Origin: Jiangella gansuensis DSM 44835
Lineage (GTDB): Bacteria; Actinomycetota; Actinomycetes; Jiangellales; Jiangellaceae
Reading direction: 5' to 3'
Assembly (NCBI RefSeq): GCF_000515395.1
Contig: NZ_KI911782.1
Location: 5,521,781 to 5,585,780 of the forward strand
DNA: 64,000 nucleotides
Below the pieces are notes generated by a model. The model was not told the origin of the DNA. It searched no databases and saw nothing but the letters and a program-made list of their open reading frames with translations. Of this stretch, positions 35,230 to 43,213 are shown one piece after another. A program made the translations under genes and the position numbers. Positions within the stretch are counted from its first letter, which is position 1, and every line of letters begins with the position of its first letter.

Positions 35230-37907
35230 GCCGGCCCCTGCCCCATCAGTCCGGAGGCGACGCCTGGTTCGAGTTCACCGGCGGGCCGGTACCCGCCCGT
35301 GCCACGGCTCAGGGCGTTCATCGGTTTCGTCCCGGGGCCGACGGCGTCCGGCTCGCCGTCGTTCCAGTCGTCCCAGTCGTCGGCGGCGGGCTGGACCGCG
35401 CGGCGGCCGACGACGACCTCCGGCGGCGACGTCTTCATCGCCTCGAACCGCTCGGGCCTCGATGGCGGCATGACCTTGATGCGGGCGACGTTGCCGAGGG
35501 CGTCGCGCATGAGTGCCTCACCGCGGCGCATCTCCGGAACGCCGTCGGGACCCACCGGGCTGGTGTGCTCGGTGATGAGCGCCACCAGCGACTCGTCGTC
35601 CGGGTCGAGGTCGAGCCACTTGAGCCCGCGCTTGGCCAGGGTCTTGTCCCGGTGGCGCATGAGGATGCGGGTGGGGATCAGGCCGCGCAGGGTGGCGTCG
35701 CCGAAGTCGCTCTCGGGGTCGTGGCTGCCCAACGCGACGGCGGCCTGGTGCTTGCGGCCGTCGCGGACGAAGACGGTGATCTCGCGCTCGCCCTCCGGGG
35801 AGGCGGTCACATGGTGGGCCTCGTCGACGATGAACAGCGCCAGCTCGGAACGGTCGCCGAAGCAGACCTGCCGCCCCATGCTGGCCATCAGGGCGTACAT
35901 GGCCCGCCCGAAGATCTTCTCGAGCTTCATCTGCTCGAACAGGTGGGCATGCTTCAACTCGTCGCGGTCGGGCAGCTCCAGCGTGCGGGTCCAGAACACG
36001 ATGGCGCGGTCGCTGAGCTCCACCGGCGGGAGTGAGGAGTCGAAGATGACGCGCCCGAAGTCCTTGCGGGCGAACACGTTCATGAGGCGGCCCAACTCGT
36101 ACGCCCCGTCGAGCGTGCAACTCTCCAGCAGGTGCGCGGTGAGGTTGCCCAGCCCCCGGATGCCGTGCCGGGACAGGTAGCCGACCTCGAGCACTTCCGA
36201 CAACAGGACACCGCGCTCGGATGTGGGCGACACGTTCAGCAGCGGGGTGAGGAACGACTGCGCCACCCGCGAGCCGGTGTGCCGGTCGAACACCCGCAGT
36301 GGGTCCATGCTCATGGTGGGTTCGGCCACGGACACCACGGTCGGGGTGGTCAACGCCTGGGCCATGGTGACCCACTCGCCGGATTCGGTGCGGTCCAGCG
36401 CGATGAACCGGCCGCCGCGGTCGACGGTGTCGGCGGCGATCTTCTTCAGGGCGACCGACTTGCCGGCGCCGAGTTCACCAGCGATGGCCAGTGACCCGGA
36501 GACGTCGAGACGGCTGGTGGCGCCGGCGGGGTCGTGGTGGACGACACCGGTCTGCCCGGTGGAGATGTTGAGGGCCAGTAGCGTGCCCTTGTTGTCGCCG
36601 ACGTCCGTGGTGACCACCGGCACCGAAGCCGAGAACGAGTGCGACGTGGTGATCTGCGCGAACTCGCGCACCGACTTCGACAGCGGCGTCCCAGGCAGCA
36701 TGGCCCACCAGAGGTCCTCCTGGTTGCCCAGCGGATGCATGAGCTTGAACCCCGAAGCGCCGTAGAACGCCTGCAGCTCCTTGGCCTGCTCCATCACGTG
36801 CTCACCGGTGCGGCCGGCCACGCAGAAGATGACGGTGGCCTCGACCTCGACCTCGAGATCGTCCGCGGACAGCAGCGCCTCGTACTCGGCGAGGTCGCGG
36901 GCGGAACGCTCGATGGCGTGCATGCCGGTGGCGAGCTGACCCTCCTGCTGGAGGAACTGGTCGTTGAGGTTGGCGACGGCGCGGCGGTTGCGCGCGATGA
37001 CCTCTTCGCGCGTCCGCGTGTGCAGGCGGACCGCCCAGTCGACGTCGAGACCGGAGTCGTCGACCCGACCGAGGTACTCGCCGCCAGGGAAGACCATGCC
37101 GTCGGCGGGAGTGTCGGCCAGCGCCAGCAGGCCCTGATAGGACACGGCATCGGGCTGGTCCGTCTGCGTGATCTTGACGTACTTGCGCCGCAGCGGGTTC
37201 CACGACTTGAGCTGCTTGCGGTCGAGCTCGGTCTGGCCGCCCTCGTCGACCAGGGCGTCCGGCCAGAGCACACCGTGCCGAGGCAGCACCGCGGCCTCGT
37301 GGTCGGCCTTCGTCTCCGGCAGGTCCATGTCGGCGAACAGGCCCCGCTGAAGAGTGTGCTGGTAGAGCCAGACCAGCTGCGCCACCGTGGCCGGCGCAGG
37401 CCGGAACACACCGGGAATTCCCAACTCGACCTTGCGGGCCTGCTCGGTGCGCGCCTTCAGCTCCGCCGGTGAGATGCCCTGCCGCGGCAACGCCAACTGG
37501 TCGCGGAAGTCGTCGACGGCGGCGTGGAACGACTCGCCGAGGTTGCCGAACCGGCCGCGGTTGCGCAGCGGCACGCTCAGCCAGAACGTCCGCTGGCCGA
37601 GCGCCAGCTCGTCGAGGGTGTCGAGAGTGGCTTCACACTCGGCCGCCCACTCCGGGCAGTCCTCCAGCGGAATGCCGGTGATCATGCGTTCGACGATCGC
37701 CGCGGGATCGAGGGCCGCGCAGGCGCCGATCAGCAGCGCCTCGCCCGGTAGCGCCCGCAGCAACGCCTGGTGTGCGGCCCGGACACTGTGCTTGTCCTTG
37801 TCGGGGCGGAAGCCGTACGGCAGCGCCTGCAGCCGCCAGGTGGCCCACACCGTGCCGCCGCGCGACCACATCAGGTGGCCGGCCATGGCACGAGCCGGAC
37901 TACGCAT
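35226..37907 (-). CDS. VirB4/TraC-type T4SS ATPase
   Basis: 893 residues, no TM. The N-terminal 440 residues form the VirB4 docking domain. The C-terminal RecA-like motor has Walker A GELGAGKSVALKKIA (about 474-488) and Walker B LALFIVDEAHHVT (about 688-700), followed by RDGRKHQAAVALGSHDPESD, and an arginine-finger-type segment IPTRILMRHRDKTLAK. VirB4 is the only ATPase present in every type IV secretion system; it powers pilus biogenesis and transfer. It is flanked by the VirB3/PrgI-like gene upstream (8-base overlap) and VirB6 downstream, the standard VirB3-VirB4-VirB6 order. Confidence 0.92.
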   Translation of the reverse strand: MRSPARAMAGHLMWSRGGTVWATWRLQALPYGFRPDKDKHSVRAAHQALLRALPGEALLIGACAALDPAAIVERMITGIPLEDCPEWAAECEATLDTLDELALGQRTFWLSVPLRNRGRFGNLGESFHAAVDDFRDQLALPRQGISPAELKARTEQARKVELGIPGVFRPAPATVAQLVWLYQHTLQRGLFADMDLPETKADHEAAVLPRHGVLWPDALVDEGGQTELDRKQLKSWNPLRRKYVKITQTDQPDAVSYQGLLALADTPADGMVFPGGEYLGRVDDSGLDVDWAVRLHTRTREEVIARNRRAVANLNDQFLQQEGQLATGMHAIERSARDLAEYEALLSADDLEVEVEATVIFCVAGRTGEHVMEQAKELQAFYGASGFKLMHPLGNQEDLWWAMLPGTPLSKSVREFAQITTSHSFSASVPVVTTDVGDNKGTLLALNISTGQTGVVHHDPAGATSRLDVSGSLAIAGELGAGKSVALKKIAADTVDRGGRFIALDRTESGEWVTMAQALTTPTVVSVAEPTMSMDPLRVFDRHTGSRVAQSFLTPLLNVSPTSERGVLLSEVLEVGYLSRHGIRGLGNLTAHLLESCTLDGAYELGRLMNVFARKDFGRVIFDSSLPPVELSDRAIVFWTRTLELPDRDELKHAHLFEQMKLEKIFGRAMYALMASMGRQVCFGDRSELALFIVDEAHHVTASPEGEREITVFVRDGRKHQAAVALGSHDPESDFGDATLRGLIPTRILMRHRDKTLAKRGLKWLDLDPDDESLVALITEHTSPVGPDGVPEMRRGEALMRDALGNVARIKVMPPSRPERFEAMKTSPPEVVVGRRAVQPAADDWDDWNDGEPDAVGPGTKPMNALSRGTGGYRPAGELEPGVASGLMGQGPA

Positions 37908-38607
37908 CGTTCATCACCCCGTCATCTCCTGGAACTGCCCGTCCGGCCCTCCGCCGGCGGGCCGCCGGCCGCGGACGCGCAGCGTCGGCGGCGGACGCTG
38001 CACCGTCGTCGGCGGGGACCAGGGCGAGCAACGCCTGCACCCCGCTCAGCGGTCCGGTGACCGGTGCCGGCTCCGGCTCGGCGGCCGGTTCGAGGTCCGC
38101 GACCGGCACTGAGCGGTCGAGCCGGCGACGCAACCCCGCCGGCAGTTGGCTGGCCGGCTGGAGGCCCGGCTCCACGCCGGCCCACGGGTCGGTGCCGGGC
38201 AGTGCGCCGAGGTACACGTTGACCTGATGCCGGACGCGCCGCGGCCGGCGGAACCGCACCGGCTTGCCCTGGTAGCGACCCGACGCCGGAGCGTTGAGCA
38301 TTCGGTACAGGCCGAGCAGGGCGAACAGGGGGTTCCGGCCGTTCATCGGCAGCCGGCCGATCAGGAACACGACACCGAACGCGAGGCCGAACAGCACGGC
38401 AACGTTGCCGATGCTGCCGAAGACTCCCCACGTGCCGATGGTCAGCCCGCCGACGACAATGACGGCGATGGCCGCCAGCAGCTGCTGGACCGTGTACGGC
38501 CCGCCCGGGATCTTGGTGCCGTCGGGCATCCGTCCCAGCAGCTGCGGGAACTTCCGGGCCCGGGTGTAGTACTTGACGGTTTCCAGTTCGTCGGCGTCGT
38601 CGGCCAT
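37900..38607 (-). CDS. PrgI/VirB3-like membrane protein
   Basis: 235 residues. Two TM helices at about 41-58 (QLLAAIAVIVVGGLTIGTW) and 66-84 (IGNVAVLFGLAFGVVFLIG) form a hairpin, preceded by a short basic N terminus containing LLGRMPDGTKIPGGPYTVQQ, as in SCO6880/PrgI proteins. The cytoplasmic C-terminal half is basic then Ala/Pro-rich. In type IV systems PrgI/VirB3 proteins bind VirB4 and anchor it to the membrane; the 8-base overlap with the VirB4 gene fits this. The call rests on topology and position as well as sequence pattern. Confidence 0.75.
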   Translation of the reverse strand: MADDADELETVKYYTRARKFPQLLGRMPDGTKIPGGPYTVQQLLAAIAVIVVGGLTIGTWGVFGSIGNVAVLFGLAFGVVFLIGRLPMNGRNPLFALLGLYRMLNAPASGRYQGKPVRFRRPRRVRHQVNVYLGALPGTDPWAGVEPGLQPASQLPAGLRRRLDRSVPVADLEPAAEPEPAPVTGPLSGVQALLALVPADDGAASAADAARPRPAARRRRAGRAVPGDDGVMNDA

Positions 38608-38659
38608 CGCTCGTCACCTCCGTTCGCGGGCGTGGGTCGTGCGGTTGTCGGCGGATGGG

Positions 38660-38980
38660 TCAGCCGACGTCGACGTACGCGGATGCGGGCGCCGAGCCGG
38701 GCAGGTCCTCTCCGACGGTGTCGCTGACGTCGGTCACGTTGAACACGAGCCAGATGAACACGCCGGCCGCCAGCGCGGACAGGACGATGGTTCCGATGGC
38801 GAACTTGGACTGAACCGCCTTGTAGACGACGAACAGGATGGCGACCGTGATGGCGACCACCCGCAGCACGTCCTGCAGGTTGGTGGCGGTCTCGGACGTC
38901 CAGTCGAGCAGACCGGCGTGGATGACGACATTCGACGAGGCGAGGTCGGGCGCCGTCGCCGCGAGGGTGATGAGGCTCAT
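38660..38980 (-). CDS. Small two-TM protein, possible VirB2-type pilin
   Basis: 106 residues. A short N-terminal region is followed by two hydrophobic helices, about 39-54 (LRVVAITVAILFVVYKAV) and 61-80 (AIGTIVLSALAAGVFIWLVF), joined by a small basic loop QSK, and an acidic extracytoplasmic tail. Size, hairpin topology and location just upstream of the VirB3- and VirB4-like genes are what VirB2/TrbC-type pilins show, though a clear signal peptide is absent. ATG 38980 follows AAGGAGAAGG. An alternative is a small scaffold protein. Confidence 0.6.
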   Translation of the reverse strand: MSLITLAATAPDLASSNVVIHAGLLDWTSETATNLQDVLRVVAITVAILFVVYKAVQSKFAIGTIVLSALAAGVFIWLVFNVTDVSDTVGEDLPGSAPASAYVDVG

Positions 38981-39020
38981 GGCTCCTTCTCCTTGGATGC
39001 GGGCTGATGGTGCGGATGCG

Positions 39021-40283
39021 TTAGGGCGACTCGGTGGCCGACCCCGATGGCGCTGGGTCTGATCCGGCCTCCCTCGTCGGTTGACTGCTTGGGCCCTGGG
39101 ACGAGCTGCCGGACGGGGGGCTGTCCGAACCGCTCGCCCCAGGAGTCGGTGTGGTGGGCGTGGGTGTCGGGGTGGGCGTCGGTGTCGGGACCGGAACGGG
39201 CTCGGCCAGAGCCGGCGACGTGCGCAGCTCGGCGACCTCCCATCGGCCCTGCCGCGCCAGCAGCACCATGAAGTACTGCGCGCCCAGCTCCTCGCCGTTG
39301 GAGCCGCTCAGTGTGACGTCGGCCTGCACCTCGACGCGCTCGCCGTCGGCCGGTTCGTCGGACGGTGTGTCCTCACCGGTGGCCACGATGTTGGTGACCT
39401 GGAGGGCGGCGTACGGGACGGGATCGAGGGCCCGGAACGACGTGCCCGGGTTGCTGTAGGCCTCGAGCTCGGCTTGGTCGCCGGTGACGAGCATGGCGTT
39501 CAGGAAGTTCGTGACCCTGGCGTGGGCCGGGTGGTCGCTGGGCAGTGCGTGCCGGTAGGCCGGCCGCAGCCGGTCGAACTCCGCGGGTGCCGGGACCGGT
39601 GCGGGCAGCGCCTGCGCGATCATCTGGCCCTCGACGTAGAGCACGGGCACCTGGAAGTAGAGCCGCCCGGAGGTGATCCGTTCGACCGGCTCGGCGTCTT
39701 CGTCGCCGGACGCACCGGATTCCTCGGACTCCTCCTCGGCCGGAGGTTCGGTGGAGGCGTCCGCGGCCGGCTGGGCGTTGGCGGCGTCGGCCTCCGGCTG
39801 GGCGGCCGGGTCCTCGACACGTCCCTCGGTGGCGTCGACGCCGACGACGACGGACCACAGGCCGGTGTCGTCCTTCACGATCTCGGCCACAGCCGGATGA
39901 TCGGTGGTCCACGCGACCTGAGGCCGGTTCTGCGGAGTATCACCGAAGAACGGCTGGAGCTCGGCGGCGCGATCGCGGGGAGTCTCCAGCCAGGCGACAA
40001 CGGCCCGCTGGGCGAACTCGCCCACCGCGGCCGCCTCGCCGATGCGGTCGACGTAGCCGTCCTGACGGACCACCGGCTGCGGACTGGGTATCAACACCTG
40101 CATCGCCAGCGCCAGCGGCCCGGCGATGAGCGCCGCCCACAGCAGCCCGACGATGACACGGGTGCTCAGGCTCGACCCGGCCGTCCAGGAGTGCTGCTCG
40201 GAGGCGGCGGCGTCGCTCTTCGGCGCCGGCTTCTCGTCAGCGCCGGACTCCTTCGGCGGCCCGAAGCCCCAGTTGATCTTCAT
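39021..40283 (-). CDS. Conjugal-transfer TcpC/VirB8-like protein
   Basis: 420 residues. A cytoplasmic 40-residue leader, one TM at about 42-64 (RVIVGLLWAALIAGPLALAM), and two extracytoplasmic NTF2-like domains: about 75-215 and 235-370 (GRWEVAELR at the end of the second). Two consecutive NTF2-like domains after one TM is the TcpC arrangement of Gram-positive conjugation systems, where the protein forms the wall-side core. The tail is low-complexity with a PTPTPTPTPTPTT run and Ser/Gly-rich segments, probably reaching through the wall. The ATG overlaps the preceding stop by four bases (ATGA). Confidence 0.78.
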   Translation of the reverse strand: MKINWGFGPPKESGADEKPAPKSDAAASEQHSWTAGSSLSTRVIVGLLWAALIAGPLALAMQVLIPSPQPVVRQDGYVDRIGEAAAVGEFAQRAVVAWLETPRDRAAELQPFFGDTPQNRPQVAWTTDHPAVAEIVKDDTGLWSVVVGVDATEGRVEDPAAQPEADAANAQPAADASTEPPAEEESEESGASGDEDAEPVERITSGRLYFQVPVLYVEGQMIAQALPAPVPAPAEFDRLRPAYRHALPSDHPAHARVTNFLNAMLVTGDQAELEAYSNPGTSFRALDPVPYAALQVTNIVATGEDTPSDEPADGERVEVQADVTLSGSNGEELGAQYFMVLLARQGRWEVAELRTSPALAEPVPVPTPTPTPTPTPTTPTPGASGSDSPPSGSSSQGPSSQPTREAGSDPAPSGSATESP

Positions 40284-40552
40284 GGTGCCGGTTCCTCGCG
40301 CGTGGTGTCGGTGGCCGGCCCGAGTGCCTCGGGAGCCCACGGCTCGCGCAGCTCCGTCACGGGCATCAGCCGTTCGAGGGCTTCCTGCGCGCGGTCGGCG
40401 TTGGCGCCGACGGCGTCGTGCAGTCGCTTGGCGGCCTCGCGGTCGAACGGGTCGGCGATGAGGTGTGCCAGCTCCCGGTCGATCGCCCGCCGCGCAGCCA
40501 GGACCGTCGCCGCGTCCATGAGGGACTGCCGGTTGCTGAAGCGCTGGTCCAT
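40280..40552 (-). CDS. Small helical protein, first gene of the T4SS-like operon
   Basis: 90 residues, soluble and helical: LMDAATVLAARRAIDRELAH, LIADPFDREAAKRLHDAVG, ANADRAQEALERLMPVTEL. No TM, signal or known family. ATG 40552 is preceded by GGAGGAGCC at good distance. Its stop overlaps the start of the TcpC-like gene, so it is the leading member of the minus-strand operon that ends at 25719. It could be a cytoplasmic adaptor; nothing in the sequence decides its role. Confidence 0.68.
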   Translation of the reverse strand: MDQRFSNRQSLMDAATVLAARRAIDRELAHLIADPFDREAAKRLHDAVGANADRAQEALERLMPVTELREPWAPEALGPATDTTREEPAP

Positions 40553-40827
40553 CGAAGGCTCCTCCGTCGGCGGGTCGGTTGACGGAGTAGGTGTCGCGGA
40601 GGGCCGTCTTGTGACGGGGACATGGAGCGGACTTCGCGCGGCTCACCCGATGCGACGCCCGAACGGAAACGGGCAATCGTGCCGTTCCGGAATCCGGGCA
40701 AGTCGGGGCCGGACGGCCCGTGCGCGCGGGCAAGAAGGCGACCGGTGTCGGGGTGCGCCGGGCAAGAGGCTCGGCAAGGGCTCCTGACCAGGGTGAAGGC
40801 GTCGATTCACCCCGGAGGAGCCAGACC
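40553..40827. promoter_or_regulatory. Divergent control region between the T4SS-like and Tad operons
   Basis: 275 bases separate two divergent ribosome-binding sites (GGAGGAG on each strand). The promoters for both long operons should lie here, since the minus-strand genes have no other large gap upstream of 40552. No unambiguous -35/-10 pair or ECF motif was found. The short direct element GGGCAA occurs several times (for example near 40672, 40697 and 40729). Confidence 0.5.
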
Positions 40828-41652
40828 ATGCCGACTGCTACCGCCGTCCGACCCGGCGACACCGCCTACGACACCACCTGCACCGGTGCCCGCCGCCGCA
40901 GCGACGCCAGTCTCGTCGGACAGCTCAACAGTGAATGGGTCAGGCTGTGCGACGACGCCGCCACCGAGGCCGTCGTCGAACGGTGGGCGTCCAGCTACGA
41001 CGGCCTCGCCGGCTGCGCCTCTCTCCCCGATGTCGAGCGGGCCGTCGTCCGGGCGACCGGCGACGGGACGGACCGGATCCTGCTGTCCCTGCTGCGGCTC
41101 GCCCACGCGGGCGATCCGCTGGCGGGGCGGACGGTGCTCCAGCTGATGCTCGGCAAGGCCGTCCGCATCGCCACCACGCGGGCCGGCCGCGACTCCCGGC
41201 CGAGCCTGGAGCACACCGCCGTCGCCGCACTGTGGACGACTATCGCCACCTACCCGGTGGAGCGCAGGCCGGCCAAGGTGGCCGCCAACATCGCCATGGA
41301 GACCCTGCGGGCGGTCACCGCGGAGCTGACGCACCAGCACGCCGAGACACCCACCAGCCCGGAGGTACTGGCTACCAACCTCACAGAGGAGCCAGCCGAT
41401 CAGCACCGGACCAGCGCCGATCACGAGCTGCTGAACCTGCTGACGTGGGCGGTGGACCACGGCACCATCACCGCGGCCGACGCGACCCTGATCCTGGACA
41501 TCTACACGCCGGCGCCCGGGTGCGACGGCGGTCCGGCCGCTGCTCAGCGGCACGGACTGAGCTGGCCGGCGGCGCGTCAGCGCGCCAGCCGGGCACTGCG
41601 CAAGGTGGCCCGGCGCATTCACGACGACGTTCCGGCACCGATGGCCGCTTAG
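40828..41652 (+). CDS. Divergent sigma-70-like regulatory protein
   Basis: 274 residues. The layout mimics a sigma-70 family protein: a region-2-like helical part (LLSLLRLAHAGDPLAGRTVL, then HTAVAALWTTIATYPVERRP and AANIAMETLRAVTAEL), an acidic linker, and a region-4-like part (LLNLLTWAVDHGTITAADA, AAAQRHGLSWPAARQRASRA) ending in a basic helix. Sequence identity to known sigma factors is low, so it may be a sigma factor, an anti-sigma-like decoy or another regulator. ATG 40828 follows GGAGGAG. It opens the plus-strand run and lies opposite the T4SS operon, a good position for a shared regulator. Confidence 0.62.
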   Translation: MPTATAVRPGDTAYDTTCTGARRRSDASLVGQLNSEWVRLCDDAATEAVVERWASSYDGLAGCASLPDVERAVVRATGDGTDRILLSLLRLAHAGDPLAGRTVLQLMLGKAVRIATTRAGRDSRPSLEHTAVAALWTTIATYPVERRPAKVAANIAMETLRAVTAELTHQHAETPTSPEVLATNLTEEPADQHRTSADHELLNLLTWAVDHGTITAADATLILDIYTPAPGCDGGPAAAQRHGLSWPAARQRASRALRKVARRIHDDVPAPMAA

Positions 41653-41817
41653 GGGGCATACCGCGCGGCCCGGCATGTATGGGGCATGTAGTCGCCAGAT
41701 GGCCGCCAAGACTTAACATTTCGCGGCCTATGCAGTTGTGTGTCCAGTCACATACCCTCATGCACGAGGCCGGTCTCAGGGCGACCCGGTCTCACACCTC
41801 TTCCCCGGGAGGCCCGC
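41653..41817. other. Intergenic region with a less GC-rich stretch before the leader peptide
   Basis: 165 bases. The stretch around 41712-41757 (including aagacttaacatttcgcgg) is AT-richer than its surroundings and likely holds the promoter for the Tad operon, but no well-spaced hexamer pair could be fixed. Confidence 0.4.
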
Positions 41818-41931
41818 ATGACAGATGGTAGTTGCCGCCACCGCGCCGTACGCGCGGTCCGGTCCGTTCGAGGTTCGCTCCTGGCGTGTCCGAACCTCCT
41901 GGCAGCGGACCTCAGACCACCCGTGTCATGA
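41818..41931 (+). CDS. 37-residue leader peptide coupled to the RHH gene
   Basis: A short frame begins at ATG 41818 after an excellent ribosome-binding site (GGGAGG, five bases upstream) and ends at TGA 41929-41931, overlapping the ATG of the next gene (ATGA). It encodes MTDGSCRHRAVRAVRSVRGS and 17 more residues, rich in Arg with two Cys. The following gene has no ribosome-binding site of its own, so the leader probably supplies the ribosomes for it. Whether the peptide itself has a function is unknown. Confidence 0.55.
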   Translation: MTDGSCRHRAVRAVRSVRGSLLACPNLLAADLRPPVS

Positions 41932-42470
41932 CGTCCGGCGACCCGGAGGCGTCCGCGACAGGTCCGGCGATGTCGGCCGACCCGGCGACCGTGCCGGGAA
42001 TCGGCGGGTCCCCGCAGATCGCGCGGCGCGAGCCGGCGCCCGCCGCCTTCCCGGTGGCCGCTGGTCCAGCAGCCGATTCGCCCGGCATGAGAACGGCCCG
42101 GCCGGCACTGGCGGCGCCGGTGATCCGGCCGAGCGTCGTCCACATACCTGCGTCGCTGCTCCCGCTCATCGCGGCCGAACGCCTACGATCCGGCCGGTCC
42201 AACGGTCAGATCCTCATCGATGCGATCGAAGCGGGGCACGAACACCTGGTCAAACTGCACAATGAGTCCAACAGCATCGGAGGTCGCCTCTTCACAGCCC
42301 GCACAGCCAAGCCGCGGTTGCCCGTGGCCCAGCCCCTCTCCCCCCTCAACATCCGTCTGTACGAGCAGGACTACGAGGTGCTCGACAGGCTCGTCAGCGA
42401 GCTCGGTGCAGGCTCCCGCAGCAGGTTGGCGACTCTGGCACTTGCCCGTTACCTCGATGGTTCCGCATGA
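41928..42470 (+). CDS. Probable tandem ribbon-helix-helix DNA-binding protein
   Basis: 180 residues. After a disordered Pro/Ala-rich 65 residues come two segments with the strand-helix-helix pattern of RHH (CopG/Arc/ParD) proteins: SVVHIPASLLPLIAAERLRS then SNGQILIDAIEAGHEHL; and LNIRLYEQDYEVLDRLVSEL then SRSRLATLALARYLDG. Two RHH units in one chain would make a pseudo-dimer able to bind an operator by itself. ATG 41928 overlaps the leader-peptide stop. Placed between the control region and the Tad genes it is a likely autoregulator of the operon. The fold assignment is by pattern only. Confidence 0.58.
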   Translation: MTSGDPEASATGPAMSADPATVPGIGGSPQIARREPAPAAFPVAAGPAADSPGMRTARPALAAPVIRPSVVHIPASLLPLIAAERLRSGRSNGQILIDAIEAGHEHLVKLHNESNSIGGRLFTARTAKPRLPVAQPLSPLNIRLYEQDYEVLDRLVSELGAGSRSRLATLALARYLDGSA

Positions 42471-42511
42471 TCGACATCAACTTCCCCGGATAGATCACCA
42501 GGACGGCAGCG

Positions 42512-43213
42512 ATGAGTTCGCCCCCCACCCATCAGCCGGCGCCCGACGAGGTCGACGACCCGGACCTCGAGATCGTCGAGTCCAAGCTCGAACCCGCCGT
42601 CGCGGCGCCGCCCAAGCAGCGCCGCCGGCCGGCTCTGATCGGACTCGGCGTGGCCCTGGTCGCCCTCGGCGGCCTGGGCGCCGCCTGGCTGGCCACGAGT
42701 GTCAGCAACACCGTCGACGTCATCGCATTGAGCAACGACGTGGCCCGCGGCGAGATCATCGAGGAGAGCGACCTCACGACGGCGAGCATCAACGCCGACC
42801 CCAGCCTCCAGCCCATCCGGGACACCCGGCTCGGCGAGATCGCCGGGCAGTACGCCACCAGCGACCTCAGTGCCGGTGGCCTGCTCACCGAAGGCGACTT
42901 CGACGACCTCGTCCAGCCGGCCGAAGGCGAGGCGATGGTCGGCGTCGCCGTGACCTCCGCCCAGCTCCCGGCCGAGGCACTGCGTCCCGGCGACATCGTC
43001 CGTATCGTGGACACCCCGAACGCTCAGGACGAACCACCGTCCGACACCCCCGACTCCATCGAGGCCACCGTCGTGCGGTCCTCGGTCGAGGAGGAGTCCG
43101 GCCAGCGCATCGTCGACGTCATCGTGCCGGAGGTCCGCGCACCAGACCTGGCGGCGCGCGTCGCCACCGGCCGCATCGCCGTCGTGCTGATGTCCCGGGC
43201 GGGAGGTGACTGA
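42512..43213 (+). CDS. SAF-domain pilus assembly protein (RcpC/CpaB-like)
   Basis: 233 residues: a cytoplasmic leader, one TM at about 44-64 (LIGLGVALVALGGLGAAWLA) and an outer SAF domain beginning VIALSNDVARGEIIEESDLT, as in CpaB/RcpC proteins of Flp pilus systems. The following part contains AVTSAQLPAEALRPGDIVRI, the second SAF-type strand pair. In Gram-negative systems this protein works with the secretin; monoderm systems retain it, probably as a wall-side guide. Its TGA overlaps the next ATG (TGATG), so it is coupled to the TadZ-like gene. Confidence 0.82.
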   Translation: MSSPPTHQPAPDEVDDPDLEIVESKLEPAVAAPPKQRRRPALIGLGVALVALGGLGAAWLATSVSNTVDVIALSNDVARGEIIEESDLTTASINADPSLQPIRDTRLGEIAGQYATSDLSAGGLLTEGDFDDLVQPAEGEAMVGVAVTSAQLPAEALRPGDIVRIVDTPNAQDEPPSDTPDSIEATVVRSSVEEESGQRIVDVIVPEVRAPDLAARVATGRIAVVLMSRAGGD

